Origin: JAIBJN01 sp963839745 | GTDB lineage: Bacteria; Actinomycetota; Thermoleophilia; Gaiellales; Gaiellaceae | Assembly: GCA_963839745.1 (NCBI GenBank) | Contig: CAWIWC010000010.1 | Location: 248,001-312,000, forward strand | Direction: 5' to 3' | Length of the DNA stretch: 64,000 bases | In this document: one piece after another, positions 1-8,022 of the stretch | Position numbering within the stretch: position 1 is the stretch's first letter | Layout: the number at the start of each line of letters is the position of its first letter | The notes under the pieces: model-generated | What the model was told of the DNA's origin: nothing | What the model saw: only the letters and a program-made list of their open reading frames with translations | The model's database searches: none | Made by a program: the position numbers and the translations under genes

Positions 1-198
1 ACCGGTGCTCTCGAACGGGTGGACGCCCTCGCCTGGCTCTCGCTTCCGATGTCGCCGAGGGATTGGTGGATCAAGCAGCGAGCGATTCGCGCCTACAAGT
101 CACAGGTGGACGGCTTTGGGCCGCTCGTCATCTCGCGGATGGTCGCCTACGAGGTCGGATGGGGCGGGGAGGCCATCGCATGGCTTCCCTCCTCGTGA
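1..198 (+). CDS. C-terminal fragment, probable PIG-L/LmbE-type deacetylase
   Basis: An open frame runs in from the window edge and stops with TGA at 196-198, leaving 65 residues and no start. The fragment has a Trp-rich stretch followed by KQRAIRAYKSQVDGFGPL and ends in AIAWLPSS. The Lys-x2-Ala-x2-Ala-Tyr-x-Ser-Gln pattern resembles the C-terminal helix of PIG-L deacetylases, which remove acetyl groups from GlcNAc-type sugars. That would suit the polysaccharide genes downstream. The catalytic half lies outside the window, so the family assignment is an inference from the tail only. Confidence 0.45.
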   Translation, partial: TGALERVDALAWLSLPMSPRDWWIKQRAIRAYKSQVDGFGPLVISRMVAYEVGWGGEAIAWLPSS

Positions 199-228
199 GT
201 CGGCCGGTCGCGCTTGGAGGGCCGCAGG

Positions 229-243
229 TTGCCTAGTATCATT
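229..243 (+). promoter_or_regulatory. Putative promoter element shared with the wzz upstream region
   Basis: TTGCC at 229-233 is followed, after one base, by AGTATCATT at 235-243, in the 100-bp gap before the methyltransferase. The same two blocks (TTGCC, then AGTATCATT) recur at 7960-7976 ahead of the Wzz/BY-kinase gene, with a three-base gap. TAGTAT at 234-239 could act as a -10 hexamer. Only two copies were noticed, so co-regulation is a suggestion. Confidence 0.3.
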
Positions 244-298
244 GACTTCTTGTCACTGCGGCCATTCGGTTTAGCTGCGACGCGACCGACGACAGACC

Positions 299-1142
299 AT
301 GAAGACTGAGATTCCTCCCGGCGAGCCGCGCACGCCTGCCGAGCTGCGCGAGCATTACGAGATCGAGAAGGAGCTCGCAAATCGCCTGCGAGCTGCCCCG
401 CAGGCGGGTCGGCTCGAGCTCTACGGCCCGGTCTACAACGAGCTGTTCCAGCGCGTGCCGCTCCACCCGCAGCTGGTGAAGAAGACGGATCCGGAGTCGT
501 TCGCCTGGGCCATCCAGCGGCAGAGCCTCATCCTCGAGCCGTTCCTCAGGCCCGACGCAACCTTCCTCGAGGTGGGCGCCGGAGACTGCGCGCTGTCGGT
601 CGCCGTGTCTTCGCGCGTTCGGAAGGTCTATGCGGTGGACGTTTCGGACGAGATCATGAGGGATCTCGAGCTACCAGCCAACGTCGAGGGGCGGCTCTCC
701 GACGGGACGAATATCCCCGTCTCCCCGGGCAGCATCGACGTCGCGTACAGCAACCAGGTCATCGAGCACCTCCATCCGGAAGACGCAGGCGACCAGCTCA
801 CCAACATCTTCGATTCCCTGGCACGGGGCGGCGTGTACGTATGTATCACGCCGAATCGCGTCTCCGGGCCGCACGATATCTCCAAGTATTTCGACGACGT
901 TGCAACCGGGTTTCACCTGAAGGAATACACGTTTCGAGAGCTCCGTCGCCTGTTCGAGGACATCGGCTTCTCGCGGGTGACAGCGTGCGTCGGCGCCGAG
1001 GTCGCTACTTCGGCACGCATCCCGTCCCGGTCGAGATGACAGAGCGAATCCTGGCGAGATTCCCTGCTTCGGCCAGGAGGAGGGTCGCGGACCATCTCCT
1101 GGTCAGCGGCATCCTCGGATCCGGATCATCGGGCGGAAGTAA
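299..1142 (+). CDS. Class I SAM-dependent methyltransferase (two apparent frameshifts near the C-terminus)
   Basis: The protein is a Rossmann-fold methyltransferase. Motif I is LEVGAGDCAL near residues 80-90, the acidic end of strand 2 is AVDVSDE, and the later motif SNQVIEHLHPED is typical of UbiE/Methyltransf_11 enzymes acting on small molecules or sugars. The uninterrupted frame stops at 1037-1039. From about 1005 the next frame continues the protein (RYFGTHPVPVEMTERILARF), and from about 1117 a third frame supplies IRIIGRK and a stop at 1140-1142. That gives a natural basic tail, so two single-base indels are likely. It probably methylates a sugar in surface polysaccharide synthesis; the substrate is unknown. 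Confidence 0.75.
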
Positions 1143-1157
1143 CCGCGACAGGGAGGC

Positions 1158-2388
1158 TCACCGAGTTGAGGGCCCCCCGCCGGCGCAACTCCGAATGAAT
1201 CGCGCGACGCGGTCGGCCTGAGCCTCCAGCGTGAGAGTCCGCACGAGCTCGAGGCCCCGCTCGACGCATGCGGCCTGGAGCTCGAGGTCATCCGCGAGCC
1301 GGTGGATTCCGGCGACCAGGGCGTCGAGATCGGCAGGAGGGACGAGGACGGCAGCCGGCCGTCGTCCACGGCGGAGCGCACGCCGCCGACGTCCGTGGCG
1401 ACGATCGGCGTCGCCGAGGCGAACGCCTCGATGAGCACCTTGGGGAACCCCTCGCTCAGGGAGACGTGGACGAAGAGGTCGGCTCGCCGGTAGAGGTCCA
1501 GCAGCTCGGGGCCGAAGGGGACGTAGCTCCGCACCGTGACGCGGTCGGCGAGCCCGTGCTCGTGGATTCGCTGCGTGACCTGCTCCTCGAGCGGGCCCCG
1601 TCCGACCCAGGTGAGGCGGTACCGGCCCGGCTCGGCGGCCTCGAGGCGCGCGAGCGCGTCGACGAGGAGGAGCGGGTTCTTCTCCGTCTCGAGCCGCCCG
1701 ACGGTCAGAGCAAGACGACGCTCGATCGCGATCGCGCGACGTGGAGGCAACGATGTCGGCGGCACGCACGACCGACTCCGCCAGCTCGAGGACATTGGCG
1801 CGCGGCGCTCCGTAGCGCTCGAGCGAGCTCAGTCCCCTGGACGGTGACCTGCGCCCGGCGAGCCAGGAGGCGGAACGCTCCGTCGAGGAGGTGGACGGCG
1901 GCGAGCGCGGGGACGCGCTTCCACCCCGAGACGCGCTTTCGGTAGAGCTCGACGCTGTTCTGGCGAACGCCGAGCACGATCCGCTTGCGACGGGCCAGCG
2001 CGAGGACAGCGAAGGCGACCGCAAACGGATGTGGTCCGAAGAGCCAGACGACGTCGACGGACGGGAGGTTGCGCCAGAACGTCCTCACCGTTCCGCCGGC
2101 GGCCCGGGCGACCGAGGCGATCCGGCGCAGATTCGGATAGTGGGGAAGCTCGACGAGCGCCACCTCGGCGGGGAGCACGTAGTCGGCGAGCCCCTCGCCT
2201 CGAACCGTTCGCCCGAAGAGGACCAGGCGGTCGAAGCTGCCTCCGACCTCGACGACGAAGAGAAGAAACGATCGATCCGTTGAAACCTGGCCGTTCGGGG
2301 CGTCGCCGTCAACCCAGTAGACGGCATCGATGTACACGCCCAGGCGCTCGCCGGTCTGGCTCAGCTCCCGACCTCCGCGGGTGGCCAT
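1158..2388 (-). CDS. GT4-family glycosyltransferase (three apparent frameshifts)
   Basis: Reading from 2388 downwards, the N-terminal domain contains FGPHPFAVAFAVLALARRKR and TVQGTELARAL. The frame then shifts near 1820 (RYGAPRANVLELAESVV), near 1745 and near 1360. The C-terminal GT-B domain is clear: LTVGRLETEKNPLLLVDAL, the donor-site helix LSEGFPKVLIEAFASATPIV, VATDVGGV and VPPADLDALVAGI, ending RFIRSCAGGGPSTR. Stitched together it is about 410 residues, the normal size for a retaining group 1 glycosyltransferase that adds a sugar from a nucleotide donor. It faces away from the neighbouring kinase-acetyltransferase gene. Either it is a pseudogene or the consensus has indels; the intact motifs in each frame favour the latter. 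Confidence 0.7.
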
Positions 2389-2431
2389 CTGCGTCGGCGG
2401 CCGTGATCTACTATCGAAGGGCGGAGGATCC

Positions 2432-4978
2432 GTGGAGACTATACGTCCTCATCCTCGTCACGGCTGGCTTGCGGCCGTCATTCCAGCCGGGGCGAGAACT
2501 TTTCGCGTCCAGGGCTCCGAGCTGGCCGTCGCGATCACCGAGGCGGGCGGGGAGATCGTCGACGAGCGCCCCGACGTCGAGATAGGGACTGCCGAGCGGG
2601 TCGTCGGAGACGCTCCCTGCGCGATCGTGGAAGTCGGGCGCCGCGAGCCGGTTGACCGCAGACGAATCGTGCGCGGCGGGCAGCGGCTTGTGGCTGCGGC
2701 CCGGCTGCGTCGCGAGACGGCCGCCGTTCGCCGCGGGCTCGTGGCCCGAGGGTACGAGTCCGTCGACGTCCTCAACTGGGAGCGCGGGATCACGCTCGGC
2801 TCCGGCGACCGGAACGGCCGGCAGCTCGCCCATCGCTTTCCGCTCAATGCGGTGGTCGTGGCACGAAACGATGAGCGCCGGACGATCCTCGACGAGGTCG
2901 TCGCCGCGGCGGAGTCGGCGATCGGTGCCAGGCTCGAGCTCAACGGATACGTCCTCGGCGCGTCCGGCGTCATCATCGCCAGGACCGACAGCGCGGTCTT
3001 GCGGGTGGCCGTGGGGCCCGCCGCTCGACGAATCAAGGAGCAGGTCGAGACCCTGCGGCTCCTCGCACAGGCAAATCCACCGGCCACGATGGCGGCCCGG
3101 ATTCCCTGGACGCTCGCGTCGGGGCGAAGCGGTCTTGCCGTCTGGTCGGTCGAGCAAGCGCTGCCGGGAGCCCGGGCGCTACCGACACTCACGCCCTCGC
3201 TGGAGCGGGACTGCATCGATTTCCTCGTCGAGCTCCACGCGCTCGACGGCAGCACCGGCCCCCGCCTTCACGTCGAGGAGCACGCGGAGATCGTTGCCGG
3301 GCTCTGCGACTCGGGCGGCGCAGACGAGGTGCGGGAGCTGGCCGACGGGTTCGCCGCCGAGACGCGAGAGCTGACCCGCGGTTTCGGCCACGGCGACTTC
3401 TGGAACGGCAACGTGCTCTCCGAGAACGGAATACTGACGGGCGTCGTCGACTGGCCCGGCGGCGGACCCGGCCGACTTCCCCTCCTCGACCTCCTCCACC
3501 TCAAGGTCTCGGCCGTGCGAGAGCTCACCGGTCAGGATCTCGGGGAGGCGATCGTGAGCGAGCTGCTGCCGCCGGTACGGCTCGCCCGCGACAACCGCGT
3601 TCGCGCGTATCTCGAGCGCCTCGGGCTGGACGCGGACGAAAGGCGGCTCGAGGCGCTCGTGGGCGCGTACTGGCTGCAGGCCGTCGCCCACGAGGTGGTG
3701 GATCCGGATCGAGATCCGGTCCACGCCGGAGACCGTACCTGGCGTCAGGTGAACGTCGACTCGGTTCGGGACGCCCTCCGGCATCGGCCCCGCGCGCTCG
3801 GCTCTCGTGGTCGCCCGGCCGTCTCGGACGGCGCCGCGAGCGTGGAGCTCATTCGCGATCCTTCGGCTCTGGAGCGGATCGAGGGTGAGTGGCGGTCGCT
3901 CGCCGAGGCCCGCGGTGCTCCCTTCATCACGCCGGACTGGTACCGGGCCTGGATGCGGTGCTTCGGCGACGACGTGACGCCCTTCGTCGTGTCCGTGAGG
4001 GATGACGGTGGGCTGGTCGGGCTCATGCCGCTCGTGCTCTCGCAGCGACGACATTTTCCGACGTTGAGCTTCGGCGGCGCCGAGTACGGGGACTACTACC
4101 AGCCGGTGGCGCGGTCTCAGGCGGAGGAGGAGACGGTCGCGCGGGAATTCGCGAAGGTGCTCGGCGAGCTAAAGAAGGAGTGGGCGATGATCGCTGCCGA
4201 CTACGTCGACGAGGATGCGCCGTGGACGAGGGCGCTTGCGCGCTCGAACGCGGTCTCGCTGAAGGCGATCCGCTATCACGAGCATCCGAGCGTCTACCTG
4301 TCGATCCCGCTCCGGGACCAGACGTGGGACGAGTACCTGGCCGGCCGCAGCCGCAACCTCAGGAGCCAGCTCGGGCGCAAGCGGCGCGCGCTCGAGCGGC
4401 TGGGCACGGTGCGGTTCCGTCGCGGCAGCGACGACCTCGAGAACGCGATGAACACGCTCTTCGACCTCCACGCGAAGCGCTGGGCCGGGAAAGGAAGCAC
4501 GATCTTCAGCTCGGAACGCGCACGCGAGTTCCACCTCGAGTTCGCCCGCGCCGCGCAGGAGCACGACTGGCTGCGGCTCTGGTTCCTCGATGTGGACGAA
4601 AGACCGATCGCAGCCTGGTACGGCTGGAGCATCGGCGGCCGGTACCTCTACTACCAGGCGGGGTTCGATCCCGCGTGGTCCCACGTGAGCCCCGGGCTTC
4701 TGCTGCTCGCGCACACGATCGAGGCCGCCTTCGACGAAGGTGCGTCCGAGTACGACATGCTCCTGGGGAACGAGCCGTTCAAGGAGCGCTTGGCGACTGC
4801 CGCGAAGGAGCGTCGCACGCTCGTCCTCGTGCGACCCGCGCACCCCGCCCGGGCCTTGGTTCTCGCAGACGTGGCGCTGCGACGCATCGGTCACCGTCTT
4901 CCGATGCCGATCCACGACCGTGTGCGGAGGGCGGTCGACCCGCTGCTCCGCCGCTGGCCCGTGGAAACCGCGCCCTGA
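2432..4978 (+). CDS. Aminoglycoside-phosphotransferase-like kinase fused to FemAB/BioF2-like acetyltransferase
   Basis: GTG 2432 is chosen because GGAGG lies at 2423-2427 and TACTAT (possible -10) at 2409-2414. The first ~160 residues are unassigned. Residues ~165-400 look like an APH/choline-kinase fold: VLRVAVGP, the catalytic loop HGDFWNGN (H320, D322, N327) and VVDWPGGGPG as the metal-binding DW segment. From about residue 470 the protein becomes an Acetyltransf_6 (PF13480) enzyme, with GGAEYGDYYQP and YYQAGFDPAWSHVSPGLLLL, the FemAB-like signature common in exopolysaccharide loci. The polypeptide (848 residues) therefore joins a small-molecule kinase to an acyl/aminoacyl transferase. The next gene follows after 10 bp. 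The substrates are unknown. Confidence 0.75.
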   Translation: METIRPHPRHGWLAAVIPAGARTFRVQGSELAVAITEAGGEIVDERPDVEIGTAERVVGDAPCAIVEVGRREPVDRRRIVRGGQRLVAAARLRRETAAVRRGLVARGYESVDVLNWERGITLGSGDRNGRQLAHRFPLNAVVVARNDERRTILDEVVAAAESAIGARLELNGYVLGASGVIIARTDSAVLRVAVGPAARRIKEQVETLRLLAQANPPATMAARIPWTLASGRSGLAVWSVEQALPGARALPTLTPSLERDCIDFLVELHALDGSTGPRLHVEEHAEIVAGLCDSGGADEVRELADGFAAETRELTRGFGHGDFWNGNVLSENGILTGVVDWPGGGPGRLPLLDLLHLKVSAVRELTGQDLGEAIVSELLPPVRLARDNRVRAYLERLGLDADERRLEALVGAYWLQAVAHEVVDPDRDPVHAGDRTWRQVNVDSVRDALRHRPRALGSRGRPAVSDGAASVELIRDPSALERIEGEWRSLAEARGAPFITPDWYRAWMRCFGDDVTPFVVSVRDDGGLVGLMPLVLSQRRHFPTLSFGGAEYGDYYQPVARSQAEEETVAREFAKVLGELKKEWAMIAADYVDEDAPWTRALARSNAVSLKAIRYHEHPSVYLSIPLRDQTWDEYLAGRSRNLRSQLGRKRRALERLGTVRFRRGSDDLENAMNTLFDLHAKRWAGKGSTIFSSERAREFHLEFARAAQEHDWLRLWFLDVDERPIAAWYGWSIGGRYLYYQAGFDPAWSHVSPGLLLLAHTIEAAFDEGASEYDMLLGNEPFKERLATAAKERRTLVLVRPAHPARALVLADVALRRIGHRLPMPIHDRVRRAVDPLLRRWPVETAP

Positions 4979-4988
4979 ACACTTCACT

Positions 4989-6116
4989 ATGGGCTTCGTC
5001 ATGCGCTCTTCGCGTTCGACGCGGCTGAACGTCTGGCCGCCGCTGCCGCCGTCGATCTACGTCGGACGGCGTCGCGGTGCGCCCCCGTTCCCGCTGGCGG
5101 ATCGGCGCTGCCGGCTCTACTCGCTGGGTCGTCATGCGCTGTGGCACGGGGTGAGGGCGGCCGGCCTCACCCGGGGCGACGAGATCCTCGTTCCGGCGTA
5201 TCACCACGGATCCGAGATCGAAGCGCTGGTGCGAGCCGGCCTTACGTGCCGGTTCTACGGGGGAACCACGGCGCTCGCCCCCGACGAGAACGAGCTCGAC
5301 GCGCTCGTGGGAGGGAATACCCGCGCGCTTCTTCTCATTCACTACCTCGGCTTCCCACAAGATGCAGCCCGCTGGCGGGAGTGGTGTCACGAGCGTGGGC
5401 TCGTCCTCGTGGAGGACGCGGCGCAGGCCTGGCTCGCCACGACGGCCGACGGGCCAGTCGGGTCCTTCGGCGAGGTTGCCGTCTTCTGCCTGTACAAGAC
5501 GTACGGGCTGCCCGACGGTGCCGCGCTCGTCGCACCGGGCCCCCCCGACGAGAGCCCGCTCCGGGCCACGCTTGGGCTCGGGTTGCTCGTCCGGCGGCAT
5601 CTGGCCTGGGTTCGCTCAAGGGTCCCTCTCGAGGCGAACGGGGCGAGCCGAGTCGCCTCTTCGGCTTCGACGACCCCCGCCGAGGAGTTCGGGCTGGGGG
5701 ATTCCGACCTCGCGCCGGCGCGGACGACGGTCGGCGTGCTCCGGCGGGTCGCCGGCGAGGACGCGTCCGTTCGTCGGCGGGCGAACTACGAGCAGCTGCG
5801 AGATCGCCTCGACGAGCTCGTCCCACCTCCGTTCCAGGACCTTCCGAGCGGTGCGTGCCCGTTCGTGTTCCCGGTGGCGACTGCGGCCAAGCCCGAGGTT
5901 CTCCGCTCCCTCGCGGGCGCTGGTATCCGTGCCTTCGACTTCTGGTCGATCCCTCATCCGTCGCTACCGACGGACGAGTTTCCGCTGGCGCAGGCGCTGC
6001 GGCGCGAGGTCATCGGCCTCCCAGTGCACCAGGAGCTTCGGTCCCGCGATCTCGATCGGATCGTCGAAGCAGTCCGTGCCGCCGTGCCCGAGCGTGCGGT
6101 GCGGGAGACGGGATGA
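4989..6116 (+). CDS. DegT/DnrJ/EryC1-family PLP-dependent enzyme
   Basis: The 375-residue product has the layout of sugar aminotransferases that convert nucleotide-keto-sugars to amino sugars. VPAYHHGSEIEAL lies at the start of the PLP domain, VEDAAQAW gives the pyridine-nitrogen Asp (D143), and FCLYKTYGLPDGAAL carries the expected Schiff-base lysine (K170). The usual Gly-Gly after the lysine is replaced by PDGA, so the member is divergent. ATG 4989 is the first start after the preceding stop; ATG 5001 is also possible. The stop overlaps the next gene's start in ATGA, so the two are probably translationally coupled. It plausibly supplies the amino sugar acted on by the flanking acetyltransferases. 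Confidence 0.8.
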   Translation: MGFVMRSSRSTRLNVWPPLPPSIYVGRRRGAPPFPLADRRCRLYSLGRHALWHGVRAAGLTRGDEILVPAYHHGSEIEALVRAGLTCRFYGGTTALAPDENELDALVGGNTRALLLIHYLGFPQDAARWREWCHERGLVLVEDAAQAWLATTADGPVGSFGEVAVFCLYKTYGLPDGAALVAPGPPDESPLRATLGLGLLVRRHLAWVRSRVPLEANGASRVASSASTTPAEEFGLGDSDLAPARTTVGVLRRVAGEDASVRRRANYEQLRDRLDELVPPPFQDLPSGACPFVFPVATAAKPEVLRSLAGAGIRAFDFWSIPHPSLPTDEFPLAQALRREVIGLPVHQELRSRDLDRIVEAVRAAVPERAVRETG

Positions 6117-7171
6117 TCACCGTTCACGGCGGTCTCGAGGAAATCTCCGCCGGCTGGGATGTTCTGGCCCAGGAGTGCGGGGCGCCCCCGTTCGAGCGAC
6201 CCGGGTGGTTTCGGCTGTGGTCGGCGGCGTTCGGGTCCGGGACCCCCTGGGTGGTCGTGAACAGGTCGAACGGCGAAACCGTCGCGGTGCTCCCGCTCGT
6301 TCGCTCCCGCAATGGGCTCCGCTCGGCGACGAACGAGCACACACCGCGCTTCGGTCTGCTCGCGAAGGACGAGAGCGCGGCCCGCGAGCTCGCCGCCTGG
6401 GTCTTCGAGCGGCGCCCCCGCAGCGTCACCCTCGAGTACGTCGATCCAGGTCACTTCGGATCCAGAGAGCTCGAGGCGGCGGCCGCATCGCGTGGATACC
6501 GCGTCCTGACGACGACGTACGAGCGGTCGCCGTTTCTCGTCATCGACGGGACGTGGGAGGACTACGAGCGTGGTCTGAGCGGTCGCGTTCGGCGCGACCT
6601 CGACCGGCGGCTCCGCCGGCTCGAGGAGATGGGCCCGGTCCGCCTGGACGTAAGCGACGGCACCTCCGGGCGGGCGGAGCTCCTCGCCGAGGGGTTTCGG
6701 CTCGAGCCGTCGGGCTGGAAGGCTGCGCGCGGGACAGCCGTGACCTCACGCGAGAACACACGCCGGTTCTACGAGGAGCTCGCCGTGTGGGCGGCCGAAA
6801 ACGGGTGGCTTCGACTCTCGTTCCTGCGCGTGGGCGAGCAAGCCGTGGCGTTCCAGTACGGCTTCGAGGCCGGGGGCACGTACTACTTTCTCAAGGGAGG
6901 CTACGACCCCGAGTACCGTCGCTTCGCTCCCGGCAAGCTTCTCCTTCGCGCTCTCCTGGAGCGCGCCTTCGCGACCGGCCTGAGGAGCTTCGACTTCCTG
7001 GGAGCGGACGATCCCTTCAAGCTCGAGTGGTCGGCGACGGCGTACGACCTCAAGCTCGTGCAGGCTTTCTCCCGGTCGCCCCTGGGGGCGGCCGAATGGG
7101 TTGCCTTTGCGTACGGCCGTCCCCTGGCCCGGCGCCTCCGCTCCCGGATCCGACGGCTGCGTTCGGGCTAG
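6113..7171 (+). CDS. FemAB/BioF2-like GNAT acetyltransferase (Acetyltransf_6)
   Basis: The product has 352 residues and starts at ATG 6113, overlapping the stop of the DegT-type gene by four bases. Diagnostic segments are AVLPLVRSRNGLRS, the basic stretch LSGRVRRDLDRRLRRLE, QYGFEAGGTYYFLKGGYDPE and FDFLGADDPFKLEW, matching PF13480 proteins of exopolysaccharide clusters. It resembles the C-terminal half of the fusion protein at 2432-4978, suggesting a duplicated activity. It probably transfers an acyl or aminoacyl group to an amino sugar in the cytoplasm. Its stop overlaps the end of the convergent DUF218 gene. Confidence 0.8.
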   Translation: MITVHGGLEEISAGWDVLAQECGAPPFERPGWFRLWSAAFGSGTPWVVVNRSNGETVAVLPLVRSRNGLRSATNEHTPRFGLLAKDESAARELAAWVFERRPRSVTLEYVDPGHFGSRELEAAAASRGYRVLTTTYERSPFLVIDGTWEDYERGLSGRVRRDLDRRLRRLEEMGPVRLDVSDGTSGRAELLAEGFRLEPSGWKAARGTAVTSRENTRRFYEELAVWAAENGWLRLSFLRVGEQAVAFQYGFEAGGTYYFLKGGYDPEYRRFAPGKLLLRALLERAFATGLRSFDFLGADDPFKLEWSATAYDLKLVQAFSRSPLGAAEWVAFAYGRPLARRLRSRIRRLRSG

Positions 7172-7902
7172 CAGCCCCGGGCGACGAGATTCGCGAAGAC
7201 GAGTCCTGCTCCCTCATGTGCGTGGGTGAGGACGACGGCCGGGCCGCCGCTGCTTGGCGCGCCGACGACGACGAGCGAGCCGTCGTAGCAGCGGCCGAAG
7301 AGCAGCCGGGCGCGCCTGGCGTGGTAGTCGGAGGTCACGACGAGGAGCTTCGTCCACCCGCGCGCAGCGGCGAGCCGGGCGACCACCCGGGCTTCGCCTC
7401 GGGTGGTGAAGGGGTCGGCTCTGAAGCAGATCACCTCGAAGTCCGTCGGCTGGCTCGCGCAGACGGCATCTGTTGCCCGGCGCTGGCCGCCCCGGCCCAT
7501 CGAGACGACCAGCGTGTCGGCGAGCTGCTCGTCGAGAAGGGCCTCCGCGCGCTCGAGCCTCTCACCGTCGCGGCCGGGCCCGAGAACGACGACTGCGTTT
7601 GCCGGCTCCGGAGAGTCTCCACCCGTCCGAAGGTAGATCTCGAAGCTCGCGATCCCGACGATCGTAAGTGCGGTCAGAACGATCGCCACCGCAAGCAAGC
7701 GGCCCGAACGACGCCGCGACGGTCTGCTGTCGACGGCATCGGAATGGCTGGGGCCGAGGTCCTCGTGGACGTCGCGCGTGTCCGAAGGCCGAACGCTCGG
7801 GTGCTCGTCTTCGAGCCGATGGGTCACAACCCGATTATCGACCTTCACCACCGGCCCACCCGATTCCGAACGGCGTGCGAGCACCGTTGCCCCTGTAGGC
7901 AC
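7168..7902 (-). CDS. YdcF/ElyC-type DUF218 membrane protein
   Basis: The 244-residue product has a long, charged, probably disordered cytoplasmic N-terminus (about 65 residues), one membrane segment around residues 67-90, and a DUF218 domain. Domain landmarks are AVVVLGPGRDGERLERAEALL, VVSMGRGG, FRADPFTTRGEA and LLVVTSDYHARRARLLF. DUF218 proteins (SanA, ElyC, YdcF) act in envelope and polysaccharide metabolism, though their chemistry is poorly defined. The gene converges on the FemAB-like gene with a four-base overlap and diverges from the Wzz/BY-kinase gene across 120 bp. Its location suggests a role in surface polysaccharide assembly. Confidence 0.75.
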   Translation of the reverse strand: MPTGATVLARRSESGGPVVKVDNRVVTHRLEDEHPSVRPSDTRDVHEDLGPSHSDAVDSRPSRRRSGRLLAVAIVLTALTIVGIASFEIYLRTGGDSPEPANAVVVLGPGRDGERLERAEALLDEQLADTLVVSMGRGGQRRATDAVCASQPTDFEVICFRADPFTTRGEARVVARLAAARGWTKLLVVTSDYHARRARLLFGRCYDGSLVVVGAPSSGGPAVVLTHAHEGAGLVFANLVARGC

Positions 7903-7959
7903 ACCGAGAACCCCCGGTTCGACGGGGTCGCCCCCGACTTTCGTACTGTGTGGCGGGAA

Positions 7960-8007
7960 TTGCCGTCAGTATCATTCGAGGAAGCCCGATTTCCGGGCGA
8001 CTTATAT
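7960..8007 (+). promoter_or_regulatory. Putative promoter region of the Wzz/BY-kinase gene
   Basis: TTGCC (7960-7964) and AGTATCATT (7968-7976) repeat the pair found before the methyltransferase at 229-243. TTATAT at 8002-8007 is a reasonable -10 hexamer 15 bases before the proposed TTG start, without an obvious -35 at the right distance. The assignment rests on sequence resemblance only. Confidence 0.3.
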
Positions 8008-8022
8008 GCGGCAACCGAAATC

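Noticed and set aside
5362..7900. Upstream extension of the Wzz/BY-kinase frame by about 880 codons
   Set aside because: The extension runs through the DegT, FemAB-like and DUF218 genes in a wrong frame and is Arg/Ser/Pro-rich; the real protein starts near 8023.
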